A stretch of 64,000 nucleotides of DNA from Sulfurihydrogenibium subterraneum DSM 15120 (GCF_000619805.1 NZ_JHUV01000008.1:310001-374000), one strand, 5' to 3'; numbered from the stretch's first letter, positions 1 through 9,214 are shown. Notes: generated by a model from the letters alone, not told the origin. Made by a program: numbers and translations.

Positions 1-835
1 TGGATATCTTCAGTTCTTCTTTACCTATTATAGTATGACCTCTTACAACTATAAGAAAAACTCTTCTATCAATAAAGTAAAAAACGTCAGCTTCTTGAAT
101 AGGTATGCCTAATACTTCTTGTTTTTTAACAACAGCTTCTATGGCTTTTATCTGGTCTCTTACTATACCAGCTTTTTCAAACATAAGTTTTTGAGTGTAA
201 ATGTTTATTTTATCGTAAAGGTCGTAAAGCACATCTTTAACGTTTCCTGATAAAAATGTTTTTGCTACCTTTGCATCTTCGTTATATTCTTTTTTTGATA
301 TTTTATTTGCACAAGGTCCTGAGCATAAACCTAAATGATAGTCAAAACACACCATGTTTCTAACGGGCATGGGGTCACAGGTTCTGAGTTTGAAAAGTTT
401 ATGGATAAGGTCTTTCATGTATCTTGCTGTTTTTGCAGGTAAAAAAGGTCCAAAGTAGCTTCCTTTAATCTCTCCATATTTTCTACTTATTTTAACTGTT
501 GGGTATTGTTCATCAGTAATAACTATCATAGGATAGCTACTTCCTGATTTTAGCCTTACGTTATACTTTGGTTTGTACTGTTTTATAAGTTCATTTTCAA
601 GGACGAAAGCTTCATAGTCAGATTTTGTTATTATCCACTCTATCTGACTGCTTTCTGCAAATATCTTTCTCTCTTTTGGGTCTGTTTTTATCTGTTGATA
701 ATGGTTTTTTAAACGGTTTTTTATATTAACAGCTTTACCTATATAAATATACTGTTTCTTTTTATTTTTAAAAAGATAGACCCCTGACTCTTGGGGAGCG
801 TTTTCTATAAAATCTAAAGCCCACTCATAACTCAT
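1..835 (-). CDS. uvrC: UvrABC excinuclease subunit C, N-terminal part (gene runs off the window)
   Basis: UvrC makes the dual incisions in nucleotide excision repair together with UvrB. About 278 residues are visible, starting at the ATG at 833-835. Residues about 14-90 form a GIY-YIG nuclease domain (GVYLFKN followed by YIYIGKAVNIKNRLKNHY). A four-cysteine stretch follows (LRTC, VCFDYHLGLC, SGPC), and then a UVR motif near residue 215 (KLMFEKAGIVRDQIKAIE), which is the UvrB contact. The C-terminal endonuclease and HhH domains lie outside the window. The start is only 18 bp from the divergent start of the next gene and has no Shine-Dalgarno sequence; a TATAAT lies just upstream, so the mRNA may be almost leaderless. 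uvrB is elsewhere in the window (51387-53375). Confidence 0.93.
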   Translation of the reverse strand, partial: MSYEWALDFIENAPQESGVYLFKNKKKQYIYIGKAVNIKNRLKNHYQQIKTDPKERKIFAESSQIEWIITKSDYEAFVLENELIKQYKPKYNVRLKSGSSYPMIVITDEQYPTVKISRKYGEIKGSYFGPFLPAKTARYMKDLIHKLFKLRTCDPMPVRNMVCFDYHLGLCSGPCANKISKKEYNEDAKVAKTFLSGNVKDVLYDLYDKINIYTQKLMFEKAGIVRDQIKAIEAVVKKQEVLGIPIQEADVFYFIDRRVFLIVVRGHTIIGKEELKIS

Positions 836-845
836 GATAGAATAA

Positions 846-872
846 ATTATAGCATGGAAAAGAGATTTTCAA
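846..872 (-). promoter_or_regulatory. possible promoter for uvrC, giving a near-leaderless mRNA
   Basis: On the minus strand TTGAAA (867-872) and TATAAT (846-851) are separated by 15 bp, and the uvrC ATG begins at 835. Transcription would start about 4-5 nt before the ATG. The -35 box lies inside the first codons of the divergent glycosyltransferase gene. The spacing is shorter than the usual 17 bp, so this is tentative. Confidence 0.35.
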
Positions 873-2392
873 TTTATTTTACTTTATGGTTTTTTGCTTT
901 TATTTTGATAGTTTCTAACATCTGGGGTATTTCAATATTCAGCCTTGACGAAGCAAAAAATGCCTCTTGTGCAAGGGAGATGTTAGAAAGAGGGGATTTA
1001 ATAGTTCCAACCTTTAACTACGAGCTTCGGACGGACAAACCTCCCCTGCATTACTACTTTATGATGATAGCCTATAAAATCTTTGGAATAAATGAATTTT
1101 CTGCAAGATTTTTTTCTTCGTTGTTTGGAAGTTTTACCGTTTTAATCACTTTCTTTTTTGCTAAAAGAGTTTTTGATGAGAAAGTAGCATTTTTAGGTTA
1201 TCTAATTCTTCTATCTTCTCTACACTTTGTGTTTCAGTTTCACATGGCTGTCCCAGATCCTTTTTTAATTTTCTTTTTAACTGCAGCTATTTTTAGTTTT
1301 TATACTTTTTACAACGAAGGTAAAAATTTGTTTTTATGGCTTTTTTATATTTGTATAGGTTTTGGAATACTTTCAAAAGGTTTAGTTGCTCTTGTTCTAC
1401 CTTCTTTTACAATTTTAGTTTTCTTGGTTCTAAGAAAAGATTTAGTATTTTTAAAAAGTATGAATGTTTTAAAAGGATTATTTATCATAACTTTAATATC
1501 TCTTCCGTGGTACATAGCTGTAGGTTTAAAGACAGACTGGGTTTGGGTTAAGGAATTTTTACTAAAACATAACATATCAAGATTTTCTGACTCTATGGAA
1601 GGACATGGAGGTATATTCTTAATAACTTTTCTGTTTGTTTTTGTTGGAATGCTTCCTTTTAGTGTATTTTTACCACAAACTGTAAAAGAAATTATAAAAA
1701 ATAGAACAAACTCTACGGTTTTATTTCTGTCTTTATTTGTATTCATATACACGCTATTTTTCAGTATATCTAAAACGAAGCTCCCTAACTACACAGTTGT
1801 TGTCTATCCTTCGTTGGCAGTTTTGATAGGTTTTACTTTAGTTAAGCTAAGAAATTACAGATATTTTTACAGTTTAATTTTTTATTTTATCTTGACGTTG
1901 ATTCTTCCTATTGCTCTTTACTTTTCCTTAAAAAATGATAGTAATCTTTACTTAGTAGCTCGATACTCATTTTTCTTCTTTATTTTAACAATTGGAGCTG
2001 TATTATCATTAATCTTTTATAAAGACGTCAAAAAGGTTATCATCTCTCTATCATTGTCCTCTATTTTGATGACTTTGGTTTTCTTCTTTGTTTTAATGCC
2101 AAGAGTAGATAAAGAATCTTCTGTAAAAATAATACTACCATACATAGACAAAAACCTGCCAATCGGCTACTACAAAAGATACAATCCTGCCTTTTCTTTT
2201 TATCTTAAAAAGAAAATAGTTAAGTTAGAGAGTCCAAAAGATGTAGAAGAGTTTATAAAGCAAGGTAAAGTTAACATACTTACAAGGGAAGAGTTTTTAG
2301 AAGAGCTAAAAGATATAAAAAATTTAAAAGTTATAGTTAAAAAGAAAGACCTTTTTGAAAATCCTACTTCTGTATTGCTAAAAAACTTTTAA
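854..2392 (+). CDS. GT39-family (ArnT/PMT-like) integral membrane glycosyltransferase
   Basis: This 512-residue polytopic membrane protein belongs to the PMT/ArnT superfamily, which moves a sugar from a polyprenyl-phosphate carrier to lipid A, protein or another acceptor at the periplasmic face of the inner membrane. Evidence is an N-terminal membrane segment followed by the family's acidic motif (SLDEAKNASCAREMLERGD, about residues 30-48) and RTDKPPLHYYFM (about 60-71). Many hydrophobic helices follow, and then a soluble tail of roughly 90 residues. The acceptor sugar and substrate cannot be read from the sequence. It starts 18 bp from the divergent uvrC start and has no clear ribosome-binding site. 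ArnT itself is similar in size (about 550 residues), but no arn genes are nearby. Confidence 0.82.
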   Translation: MEKRFSIYFTLWFFAFILIVSNIWGISIFSLDEAKNASCAREMLERGDLIVPTFNYELRTDKPPLHYYFMMIAYKIFGINEFSARFFSSLFGSFTVLITFFFAKRVFDEKVAFLGYLILLSSLHFVFQFHMAVPDPFLIFFLTAAIFSFYTFYNEGKNLFLWLFYICIGFGILSKGLVALVLPSFTILVFLVLRKDLVFLKSMNVLKGLFIITLISLPWYIAVGLKTDWVWVKEFLLKHNISRFSDSMEGHGGIFLITFLFVFVGMLPFSVFLPQTVKEIIKNRTNSTVLFLSLFVFIYTLFFSISKTKLPNYTVVVYPSLAVLIGFTLVKLRNYRYFYSLIFYFILTLILPIALYFSLKNDSNLYLVARYSFFFFILTIGAVLSLIFYKDVKKVIISLSLSSILMTLVFFFVLMPRVDKESSVKIILPYIDKNLPIGYYKRYNPAFSFYLKKKIVKLESPKDVEEFIKQGKVNILTREEFLEELKDIKNLKVIVKKKDLFENPTSVLLKNF

Positions 2393-2441
2393 GCTAACTT
2401 GGTTGTTATAATAATTTAAAAAAATTTAAAAGGAGAGTATA

Positions 2442-3368
2442 TTGAAAGTAAGAATTGGTACAAGGAAAAGCCAACTTGCACTTTGGCAGGCAAACTACAT
2501 AGCAAACTTGATTAATCAAATTCAAGGCGTAGAAGTAGAGCTTGTAAAAATTACAACCTCTGGAGATAAGATATTAGACGTTCCACTTGCAAAAATAGGA
2601 GGAAAAGGTCTATTTGTAAAAGAGATAGAAGATGCATTGTTAAAAGGAGAGATAGATATAGCAGTCCACTCTCTAAAAGATGTTCCTACACAGCTTCCAG
2701 ATGGACTTGATATAGTTGCAATTACAGAAAGGGAAGACCCAAGGGATGCCTTTTTATCTGTTAAATATAAATCTTTACAAGACCTGCCTACAGGTGCAGT
2801 GGTAGGTACAAGCAGTTTAAGAAGAAAATCTCAAATTATGAAAATGAGAAATGATTTGACAATAAAAGATTTAAGAGGAAACGTTGACACAAGAATAAGA
2901 AAACTTGAAGAAGGTAGGTATGATGCCATAATCCTTGCTTACGCTGGATTAAAAAGGTTAGGACTTGACAGTAAAGTTTCCTACATCTTTTCCCCTCAAG
3001 AGATGGTTCCTGCAGTCTGTCAAGGATTTTTAGGTATTGAGGCAAGAGTTGACGACGAAAGGATAAAGAAAATATTAGAGCCAATAAACAATCAAGAAAG
3101 CTTTGTAAGAGCAACTGCAGAAAGAAGTTTCTTAAAAACATTAGAAGGAGGATGTCAAGTTCCACTTGGAGCTTACTGTGAGATTAAAGAAGGCTACATC
3201 TACATAACAGGCTTTATTGCAGATTTAGAAGGAAAAACTTTTGTAAAAGAAAGCTTATCTGAAAAGATAATAGATACAAATCAAGCAAAAGATTTAGGTC
3301 AAAAACTTGCAAACATACTACTTGAAAAAGGTGGTAAAGAAATATTAACTAAAATTTATAACTTGTGA
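2442..3368 (+). CDS. hemC: hydroxymethylbilane synthase (porphobilinogen deaminase)
   Basis: HemC polymerises four porphobilinogens into hydroxymethylbilane in tetrapyrrole synthesis. At 308 residues it has the normal family length. Visible features are the N-terminal RIGTRKSQLALWQA, the AVHSLKDVPT loop with the active-site aspartate region, the GTSSLRRKSQ arginine cluster, LRGNVDTRIRKL, and the LEGGCQVPLG site whose Cys238 carries the dipyrromethane cofactor. The start is TTG at 2442, preceded by AGGAGAG. A TATAAT at 2407-2412 may be the -10 element. The next gene follows after 40 bp in the same direction. Confidence 0.97.
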   Translation: MKVRIGTRKSQLALWQANYIANLINQIQGVEVELVKITTSGDKILDVPLAKIGGKGLFVKEIEDALLKGEIDIAVHSLKDVPTQLPDGLDIVAITEREDPRDAFLSVKYKSLQDLPTGAVVGTSSLRRKSQIMKMRNDLTIKDLRGNVDTRIRKLEEGRYDAIILAYAGLKRLGLDSKVSYIFSPQEMVPAVCQGFLGIEARVDDERIKKILEPINNQESFVRATAERSFLKTLEGGCQVPLGAYCEIKEGYIYITGFIADLEGKTFVKESLSEKIIDTNQAKDLGQKLANILLEKGGKEILTKIYNL

Positions 3369-3408
3369 TAGAATAAATATTTAAGAAAAAAATTACGGAT
3401 GTCGAAAA

Positions 3409-4104
3409 GTGGAAATTTATAAAATTCTAAAGTCAGAGAGGGAAAAAAGAAAACTAAGTATAGACCAGTTATCAGAAGAAGTTGAGATTCCAGTATATAT
3501 ATTAGAAAAGTTAGAAAATGATGAAAACTACGCAACAAAAGACCCTTACGGAAAATTATACGCAAAAAAGGTACTAAAATTCTTTAATATAGACATTCCT
3601 CAAGAAGAAAAACAGATAGTTTTAGAAGAGAGTCCTAAAATAAACTTAAAAATATTAAACCCAATAGTTAAAATTTTGCCTCATACTTTTACATTAATAA
3701 TATTAACCCTCTTTATCTATGCAAACGCAAACTTCTTTTCAAAAAGTGCAGATATTACAGTAAATCAAAAGTCAGAAAAGCTCGAAAGTTCATCTAATCC
3801 TGTCGACCAAGACCAAAAAATTATAGACAGTATTACCCTTGTATCAGAAGGAGACGTGTGGATTACTATCTCTGTTGACGGAGAAAAAAGTATAATCAAT
3901 CTAAAAGAAGGAGAAAGTAAAACAATTCACTTTAACAACAAAATAGTATTTGAAACTATAGGAAGTGCAGATAAGTTAAAGATAATATACGATGGAAAAG
4001 AAGTTAAAATATCAGGAAGAGAGATTGTTCACAATGTTTTTGTTGACTCAGAAGGTATTTTTTACAATGGATATAATGTTTTAAGAGGTGTTCCTAAGAT
4101 TTGA
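3409..4104 (+). CDS. RodZ-like membrane protein with N-terminal helix-turn-helix
   Basis: This is a RodZ-type protein of 231 residues. RodZ links MreB to the cell-wall elongation machinery at the inner membrane. Residues 1-65 form an Xre/HTH_25 domain (LKSEREKRKLSIDQLSEEVE, then YGKLYAKKVLKFFNID). One hydrophobic helix lies near residues 90-110, then a low-complexity linker. The periplasmic C-terminal beta domain resembles DUF4115 (VWITISVDGEKSIINLKEGE). The start is GTG at 3409. The stop overlaps the TTG start of the next gene (TTGA). The protein is shorter than E. coli RodZ (337 residues), which is common outside the Proteobacteria. No mre genes are nearby. Confidence 0.8.
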   Translation: MEIYKILKSEREKRKLSIDQLSEEVEIPVYILEKLENDENYATKDPYGKLYAKKVLKFFNIDIPQEEKQIVLEESPKINLKILNPIVKILPHTFTLIILTLFIYANANFFSKSADITVNQKSEKLESSSNPVDQDQKIIDSITLVSEGDVWITISVDGEKSIINLKEGESKTIHFNNKIVFETIGSADKLKIIYDGKEVKISGREIVHNVFVDSEGIFYNGYNVLRGVPKI

Positions 4105-4769
4105 TTCCACCTAAAGAAGCTATAGAAAAGGCGATATCAGAAGTATCAGACAAAGTAAAAGAGAGAATCCAGCAGTTTAAAAACCTAAAACATAAATGTA
4201 TTACAACTTTTGATTTTAAACCTTTTTTAGATGTACAACCCTACCAAGCTGATGTATTCTCAGAGGCTTGCTTTTGTATACTAACAGCAAACTTTAAAGC
4301 ATCTGCAGGAATAAAAATTCAAGCACAAGTAGGAATAGAGGGATTTAAAAACTATCCAATTGAGAAACTTTATCAGATAATACAGTCTAACGGACATAGG
4401 TTTGCAATGCAAAGATCAGAAAGAATAGTAGCGTTAAGAGATTTAAAAGAATTTTTAGAAGATATTGTAAAAGAAAACAGTGGAAAAAAGGCAAGGGAAA
4501 AGCTTGTAGAAAAAGTCAATGGCTATGGCTACAAAGAAGCTTCCCACTTTTTAAGGAATGTAGGCTTTGACGATGTAGCTATCATAGACAGGCACATATC
4601 AAGATTTTTATTTGAGTCTGGATTAGTCCAGCCAAGAAAAACCATAACAAAAAAAGTATATTTAGAATGTGAAGAAGCTCTTGAAAAAATCTGTCAAGAT
4701 TTAAATTTAACTCAGTCAGAATTAGACTTATACATTTTCTACATTAAAACAGGTAAAGTGTTAAAATGA
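4101..4769 (+). CDS. ogg: archaeal-type 8-oxoguanine DNA glycosylase/AP lyase (Ogg2-like)
   Basis: The predicted function is excision of 8-oxoguanine from DNA followed by AP-lyase cleavage in base excision repair. The 222 residues look like the compact Ogg2 family best known from archaea such as Methanocaldococcus and Sulfolobus. The HhH-GPD signature is about residues 135-175: GYGYKEASHFLRNVGF supplies the catalytic Lys and VAIIDRHISRFL supplies the catalytic Asp. The start is TTG at 4101, overlapping the rodZ stop, and the 3' end overlaps the rsmG start by 4 nt, so translation is probably coupled. Confidence 0.88.
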   Translation: MIPPKEAIEKAISEVSDKVKERIQQFKNLKHKCITTFDFKPFLDVQPYQADVFSEACFCILTANFKASAGIKIQAQVGIEGFKNYPIEKLYQIIQSNGHRFAMQRSERIVALRDLKEFLEDIVKENSGKKAREKLVEKVNGYGYKEASHFLRNVGFDDVAIIDRHISRFLFESGLVQPRKTITKKVYLECEEALEKICQDLNLTQSELDLYIFYIKTGKVLK

Positions 4770-5383
4770 TAGATTTACTTGAAAAACTGGCAAAAGAAAA
4801 CTCAATAGAGTTATCTAAACAGCAACTTGAAAAATTTGAGATTTATTTAAACATGCTTTTAAAGTGGAATAAAGCTTACAACCTAACTTCAATACGAAAA
4901 AAAGAAGATATAGTTATCAAACACTTTTTAGACAGTCTTACCTTAGTCAAACTTTTTGAGGCAAAAGGTATAGATGTATCAGGAAAAAAAGTGGCAGATT
5001 TTGGAAGTGGAGCTGGATTTCCTGGAGTACCACTTAAAATATACTATCAAGATTTAATAGACCTTTACCTGATAGAATCTATCACTAAAAAATGTATATT
5101 CTTAGAAATGTTATCAAAAGAATTAAAGTTAAAATACACTGTTTTGTGTAAAAGAGCTGAAGAAATCCAAGAAAAATTTGACATAGTTGTAAGTAGAGCA
5201 ACAGGTGGAACATTTGAAGTTTTAAAAATTGGTAAAAATTTGCTTGTCGATGGTGGGATTATTGTTATAATGAAAGGTAAAGAGGTAGAAGAAGAGCTAA
5301 AACCTTTCACAACCTCTATGTTTTTCAAAGGACTTCCAGAAAGAAAATTTATCGTAATTCAAAAAGATGGAAAGGCTCAATAA
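4766..5383 (+). CDS. rsmG: 16S rRNA (guanine527-N7)-methyltransferase
   Basis: RsmG (GidB) methylates G527 of 16S rRNA using S-adenosylmethionine. It has 205 residues. The family N-terminal helix contains LNMLLKWNKAYNLTSIR and HFLDSL; the SAM-binding motif is VADFGSGAGFPGVPLKI near residue 75, and VVSRATGG is near 135. The ATG overlaps the ogg stop (ATGA), and the end overlaps the next gene by 17 nt, so this is a tightly packed operon. RsmG often neighbours mnmE or parA; here mnmE is 10 kb away. Confidence 0.95.
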   Translation: MIDLLEKLAKENSIELSKQQLEKFEIYLNMLLKWNKAYNLTSIRKKEDIVIKHFLDSLTLVKLFEAKGIDVSGKKVADFGSGAGFPGVPLKIYYQDLIDLYLIESITKKCIFLEMLSKELKLKYTVLCKRAEEIQEKFDIVVSRATGGTFEVLKIGKNLLVDGGIIVIMKGKEVEEELKPFTTSMFFKGLPERKFIVIQKDGKAQ

Positions 5384-6107
5384 ATACATAGCAAAGTCTG
5401 GAATATGTTCAAGAAGAAAGGCAGACCAGCTTATCCTTGAAGGAAAAGTAAAGGTAAACGGCAAAGTCGTAAAAGATTTAGGCATTAAAATAGACCCTGA
5501 AAAAGATGTTGTAGAAGTTGAAGGAAAAGTAATAAAACCTGCCGAAAAAAAAGTATACTTGGCAATTTACAAACCAGTTGGGTATCTGTCAGCTGTAGGT
5601 AAAGATAAATTTGGAAGAAAAACATTAACAGACCTTTTAAATGAGCTTAAAATACCTTACAAACTATTTCCTGTTGGAAGACTTGATTACAACAGTGAAG
5701 GATTACTTATCCTTACAAACGATGGAGAATTTGCAAACAAAGTAGCCCACCCTAAAAATGAGATTAAAAAAGTCTATAAAGTAAAAGTAGAAGGAGAAGT
5801 TTCTTTAGAGACTTTAAAAAAGATGGAAGAAGGAACTGTTTTAGAAGATGGATTTTTCAAACCTGATAAAATAAAAGTGATAAAAAAAGAAAAAGATGGA
5901 ACTTGGCTTTTAGTAGAGATACATAGTGGAAAAAAGAGAATAATAAGAAGGTTTATGGATAGTTTTGGTCATAGAGTAAAAAGGTTAATTAGAGTTAAAA
6001 TAGGAAATATAGACATTGAAAATCTCAAACCTTTTGAGTATAGATACCTGTCTGAAAAGGAGATAAGGAGCATAGATGAAAAAGGAGATAGTGTTAAGCA
6101 ACGGTAA
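5367..6107 (+). CDS. RluB/RsuA-family rRNA pseudouridine synthase
   Basis: This enzyme isomerises a specific uridine in rRNA to pseudouridine. Its 246 residues begin with an S4 RNA-binding domain (MERLNKYIAKSGICSRRKADQ, residues 1-60), followed by the catalytic domain with KPVGYLSA and the active-site motif GRLDYNSEGLLILTNDGE (catalytic Asp near residue 115). The order and length fit the RsuA/RluB/E/F group, most like RluB; the exact target base cannot be assigned from sequence. Its last 32 nt overlap the start of the glucoamylase gene. Confidence 0.9.
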   Translation: MERLNKYIAKSGICSRRKADQLILEGKVKVNGKVVKDLGIKIDPEKDVVEVEGKVIKPAEKKVYLAIYKPVGYLSAVGKDKFGRKTLTDLLNELKIPYKLFPVGRLDYNSEGLLILTNDGEFANKVAHPKNEIKKVYKVKVEGEVSLETLKKMEEGTVLEDGFFKPDKIKVIKKEKDGTWLLVEIHSGKKRIIRRFMDSFGHRVKRLIRVKIGNIDIENLKPFEYRYLSEKEIRSIDEKGDSVKQR

Positions 6108-8019
6108 ATTTTTCATAAATATAGACAAAGATTTAGCTATAAGAGATTTTTACTTTCCTTATGTTGGAATGTACAACCATTTAAACTCTCAGGCAAACAG
6201 TATAGGTGTGTGGGTAAATGGAAAGTTTAAATGGATTGACAAATCTTGGCAAAAAAAGTTTGATTATAACGAGAATTCATTAGTTGCTAAACTGCAAGCA
6301 GTATCAGAAGAATTACAAGTTAGGTTAGACTTTACGACTGCTATTCATAAATACAGTGATATTCTGATTCACCAAGTAAAAATTACTAATTTATCTACAG
6401 AAAAACAAGATTTTAAAGTTTTCTTTTATCACTGTTTTAGGTTAAACGAATCAGAAATTGGTAATACCGCTTACTATGACCCAAGGTTAAAAGGATTAAT
6501 CCATTATAAAGGAGCTACATACATATACATCTCTTCAGAAGGTTTAGATTACGAATATACAGTATCAAAAAAGAACCACGAAATAGGTGCATGGAAAGAA
6601 ATAGAATCTGGAAATCTGTCAAAAACAAAAATAATGCAGGGAGAGATAGACAGTGCTTGGGGAGTAAAAGGACAGATTCAGCCTTTAGAGTCTAAAGAAT
6701 TTTTCTACTACATTTTAGTAGGGAAAAAATACGAAGATATAGTAAACATAAAAAAGAAAGTAGAGAGGGAAGGATTAAAACATCTTCTTGAAGAAACTGA
6801 TGAATACTGGAAAGGATGGATAAAAACAAAAGATAGGCTTCTTCCATCTCTATCTAAAGATTTAAAAAATCAGTACTACAGAAGCCTTTTAATAATAAGG
6901 GCACATTTTGATAACGAAGGAGCTGTTGTTGCAGCAAACGATACCTCAATATACAAATTTAATAAAGACCATTACAGTTATCTCTGGCCTAGAGATGGAG
7001 CTTTTATATGTATGACTTTGGACAATGCAGGTTATACAAGTCTAACTCAAAAGTTTTATAAGTTTTGTAAAAAGCATATAACAGAAGAAGGTTTTCTACT
7101 TCATAAATACTCACCTGATGGAACAGCAGGGTCTTCTTGGCATCCGTGGTGTGATGAAGATGAAAACTATCAGCTTCCTATTCAAGAAGATGAAACAGCT
7201 TTAGTTGTATTGGCTTTATATAACCATTATCTAAACAGCAAAGATATTGAGTTTATTGATATGATGTACAACGGCTTTGTCAGAAAAGCTGCAAACTTTA
7301 TGGCAAATTACACAGACCCAGATACTAATCTACCACTTGAAAGTTATGATTTATGGGAAGAAAGAAGAGGAATTTTTACCTATACAGCTTCTACAGTTTA
7401 CGCTGGTTTAGTAGCTGCATCTAAAATAGCGTCTTTAGTTGGAAATAAAGAGGAGAGTCTAATATACAAAGAAGAAGCAGAAAAAATAAGAGAAGGTATT
7501 TTAAAGTATCTTTATGACGAAGAAACAGGTAGATTTTTAAGAGGTATATACAGAGATAAAAACGGCAATCTTATAAAGGATAAAACGTTAGAAAGTAGTC
7601 TACTTTTAGTACACGAGTTTGGAATTGTTGAGCCAGAAGATTATAGAATGATAAACACTGTAAAAGCTATAGAAGAAGGACTTTGGATAAAAGATGGGAT
7701 AGGAGGACTTGCAAGGTACGAAAATGATTACTACCATAGAGTTAGCGACAACGTCCCTGGAAACCCTTGGATAATTACAACCCTGTGGCTTGCAAACTGG
7801 TACACGGAAGTTGGTCTATTTGATAAAACATTTTCACTTTTAAACTGGGTTTTAAAGAGAAAAACTCAGGCTGGGCTTTTAGCAGAACAGTATAATCCTT
7901 TTACAGAAGAGCCTTTATCGGTATGCCCACTGACTTGGTCTCACTCTTCTTTCTGCTACAGTGTTCAAAAATTAAATAAAAAACTCATGCTTCAGAAAAC
8001 ACCTGAGTATGTAGAGTAG
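6076..8019 (+). CDS. glycoside hydrolase family 15 glucoamylase-like enzyme
   Basis: This is predicted to release glucose from alpha-glucans in the cytoplasm, for example from stored glycogen, as there is no signal peptide. It has 647 residues. The N-terminal part, about residues 1-250, is the beta-sandwich seen in prokaryotic GH15 enzymes. The (alpha/alpha)6 catalytic domain follows, with YLWPRDGAF, LWEERRGIFTYTAS (the Glu-Glu pair expected to contain the general acid) and LLAEQYNPFTEEPLSVCPLTWSHS (general base region). The ATG at 6076 lies inside the end of the upstream pseudouridine synthase gene. The gene converges with queH and overlaps it by 35 nt. It could instead be a trehalase or dextranase of the same family. 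Confidence 0.88.
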   Translation: MKKEIVLSNGKFFINIDKDLAIRDFYFPYVGMYNHLNSQANSIGVWVNGKFKWIDKSWQKKFDYNENSLVAKLQAVSEELQVRLDFTTAIHKYSDILIHQVKITNLSTEKQDFKVFFYHCFRLNESEIGNTAYYDPRLKGLIHYKGATYIYISSEGLDYEYTVSKKNHEIGAWKEIESGNLSKTKIMQGEIDSAWGVKGQIQPLESKEFFYYILVGKKYEDIVNIKKKVEREGLKHLLEETDEYWKGWIKTKDRLLPSLSKDLKNQYYRSLLIIRAHFDNEGAVVAANDTSIYKFNKDHYSYLWPRDGAFICMTLDNAGYTSLTQKFYKFCKKHITEEGFLLHKYSPDGTAGSSWHPWCDEDENYQLPIQEDETALVVLALYNHYLNSKDIEFIDMMYNGFVRKAANFMANYTDPDTNLPLESYDLWEERRGIFTYTASTVYAGLVAASKIASLVGNKEESLIYKEEAEKIREGILKYLYDEETGRFLRGIYRDKNGNLIKDKTLESSLLLVHEFGIVEPEDYRMINTVKAIEEGLWIKDGIGGLARYENDYYHRVSDNVPGNPWIITTLWLANWYTEVGLFDKTFSLLNWVLKRKTQAGLLAEQYNPFTEEPLSVCPLTWSHSSFCYSVQKLNKKLMLQKTPEYVE

Positions 8020-9214
8020 AAAATCTCTTTCCTATCTCACCTATAAGATGAGATCCGTAAACTACTACTAATAGCTCTCCTTTTTCGATTTTTTCTTTAT
8101 TGTTCTTTATAAAGTAGCAGATGTCTTGTAAAGTATATCCCTGATTTCCTTCACTGTCTGTATCACTGTAAAACACAGCAATATCTACAAATGTATTTCT
8201 ATTTCCTACATAAAGGTTTTGAGATTTCATAGATGGGTTAAACTCAGTTTTAAGCTGTAATTCAAGCTTATCTCCTACCTTTACTTCCTCTTTTATTAAG
8301 AATACAGGTTTTGTTATATACCTTGGTTCTTTTAAAACAGGTTCGTTTAAATCTGTTGTAAGGTAAATTTCTGCGTTGTTCTTATTTAAAATCAAACTAT
8401 TTTCTTTAACATCTAAAACAGAAGCTCTTAAAATTCCATTTATACTTGTAGAGTATGGTAAAACTCTATGTGGGATATAATCGTTATTTAGTTTTACAGA
8501 GGAAGATAACAATCTCCATCCTATAAAATTAAACTCTTCTTCAAAACAGTTTAAACCTAAACTTTCTGCAAAAAGTCTTATCTGTTTTACAAATAAAAGC
8601 TCCTCTCTGCTTCCTGCAAGCCTTCCTTTACCAAAAGACACAAGCTCAGGATAAAAATCTAAATCTTTCCTTTGGCTAAACAAACCGTAGATACATCCAC
8701 AGTAATTTTGATGATACAGCTGAGCCTCTTTAGAAAGTTTGTTCATTATTTGGGTTCCGCCATTTTTCCTAAAATCAACAGCTAAAAACTCTAAACCATA
8801 CTTATTAGCAACCTTTTCTCCAACTTCTTTTAAAACATCAAAATCTTTTTTTGGGCTCATCATTAGGACAGTTGTAATTTTACTACAACCAAGGTCTTTT
8901 GCTATCTGTGCAGATTTTTCAAGTCTCAAATCGTGGCATATTGTACATCTTTCTCCTCTTTCTGGCTCATTTTCATAACCTTTTACAGCTTCCATCCATT
9001 TATCTAACTCATAATCACCTTTTATACATTCTATACCTAGTTGGTCGCAGACTCTTTTAGTTTCAATCCATCTAAGTTCAAACTCTTCCTGAGGATGAAT
9101 GTTAGGGTCATAAAAGTAGCCTATAAGCTGGCTATTTGGATAATCTTCTTTTAGCTTTCTTAAAGCATAAACACTATCAACACCACAACATATATGTACA
9201 AGAATTTTTTCCAT
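7985..9214 (-). CDS. queH: QueH-type epoxyqueuosine reductase with a long C-terminal extension
   Basis: QueH performs the last step of queuosine synthesis in tRNA, reducing epoxyqueuosine with an iron-sulfur cluster. The first ~190 residues show the family (COG1636/DUF208) signatures: ILVHICCGVDS, YFYDPNIHPQEEFELRW, GERCTICHDLRLEKSAQIA, MMSPKKD and YHQNYCGCIYGLF. That gives the paired cysteines CC, CxxC and CGC. The remaining ~220 residues are a beta-rich extension I cannot assign. ATG at 9214 is preferred over GTG at 9223, because the GTG lies inside the AGGTGAT Shine-Dalgarno sequence. Typical QueH proteins are around 200 residues; from memory, longer ones exist in Campylobacterota. Confidence 0.83.
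   Translation of the reverse strand: MEKILVHICCGVDSVYALRKLKEDYPNSQLIGYFYDPNIHPQEEFELRWIETKRVCDQLGIECIKGDYELDKWMEAVKGYENEPERGERCTICHDLRLEKSAQIAKDLGCSKITTVLMMSPKKDFDVLKEVGEKVANKYGLEFLAVDFRKNGGTQIMNKLSKEAQLYHQNYCGCIYGLFSQRKDLDFYPELVSFGKGRLAGSREELLFVKQIRLFAESLGLNCFEEEFNFIGWRLLSSSVKLNNDYIPHRVLPYSTSINGILRASVLDVKENSLILNKNNAEIYLTTDLNEPVLKEPRYITKPVFLIKEEVKVGDKLELQLKTEFNPSMKSQNLYVGNRNTFVDIAVFYSDTDSEGNQGYTLQDICYFIKNNKEKIEKGELLVVVYGSHLIGEIGKRFSTLHTQVFSEA

Noticed and set aside
1345-1752. 135-codon open frame on the minus strand within the GT39 gene
   Set aside because: Shadow of the membrane-protein gene; composition matches reverse-complement hydrophobic codons.
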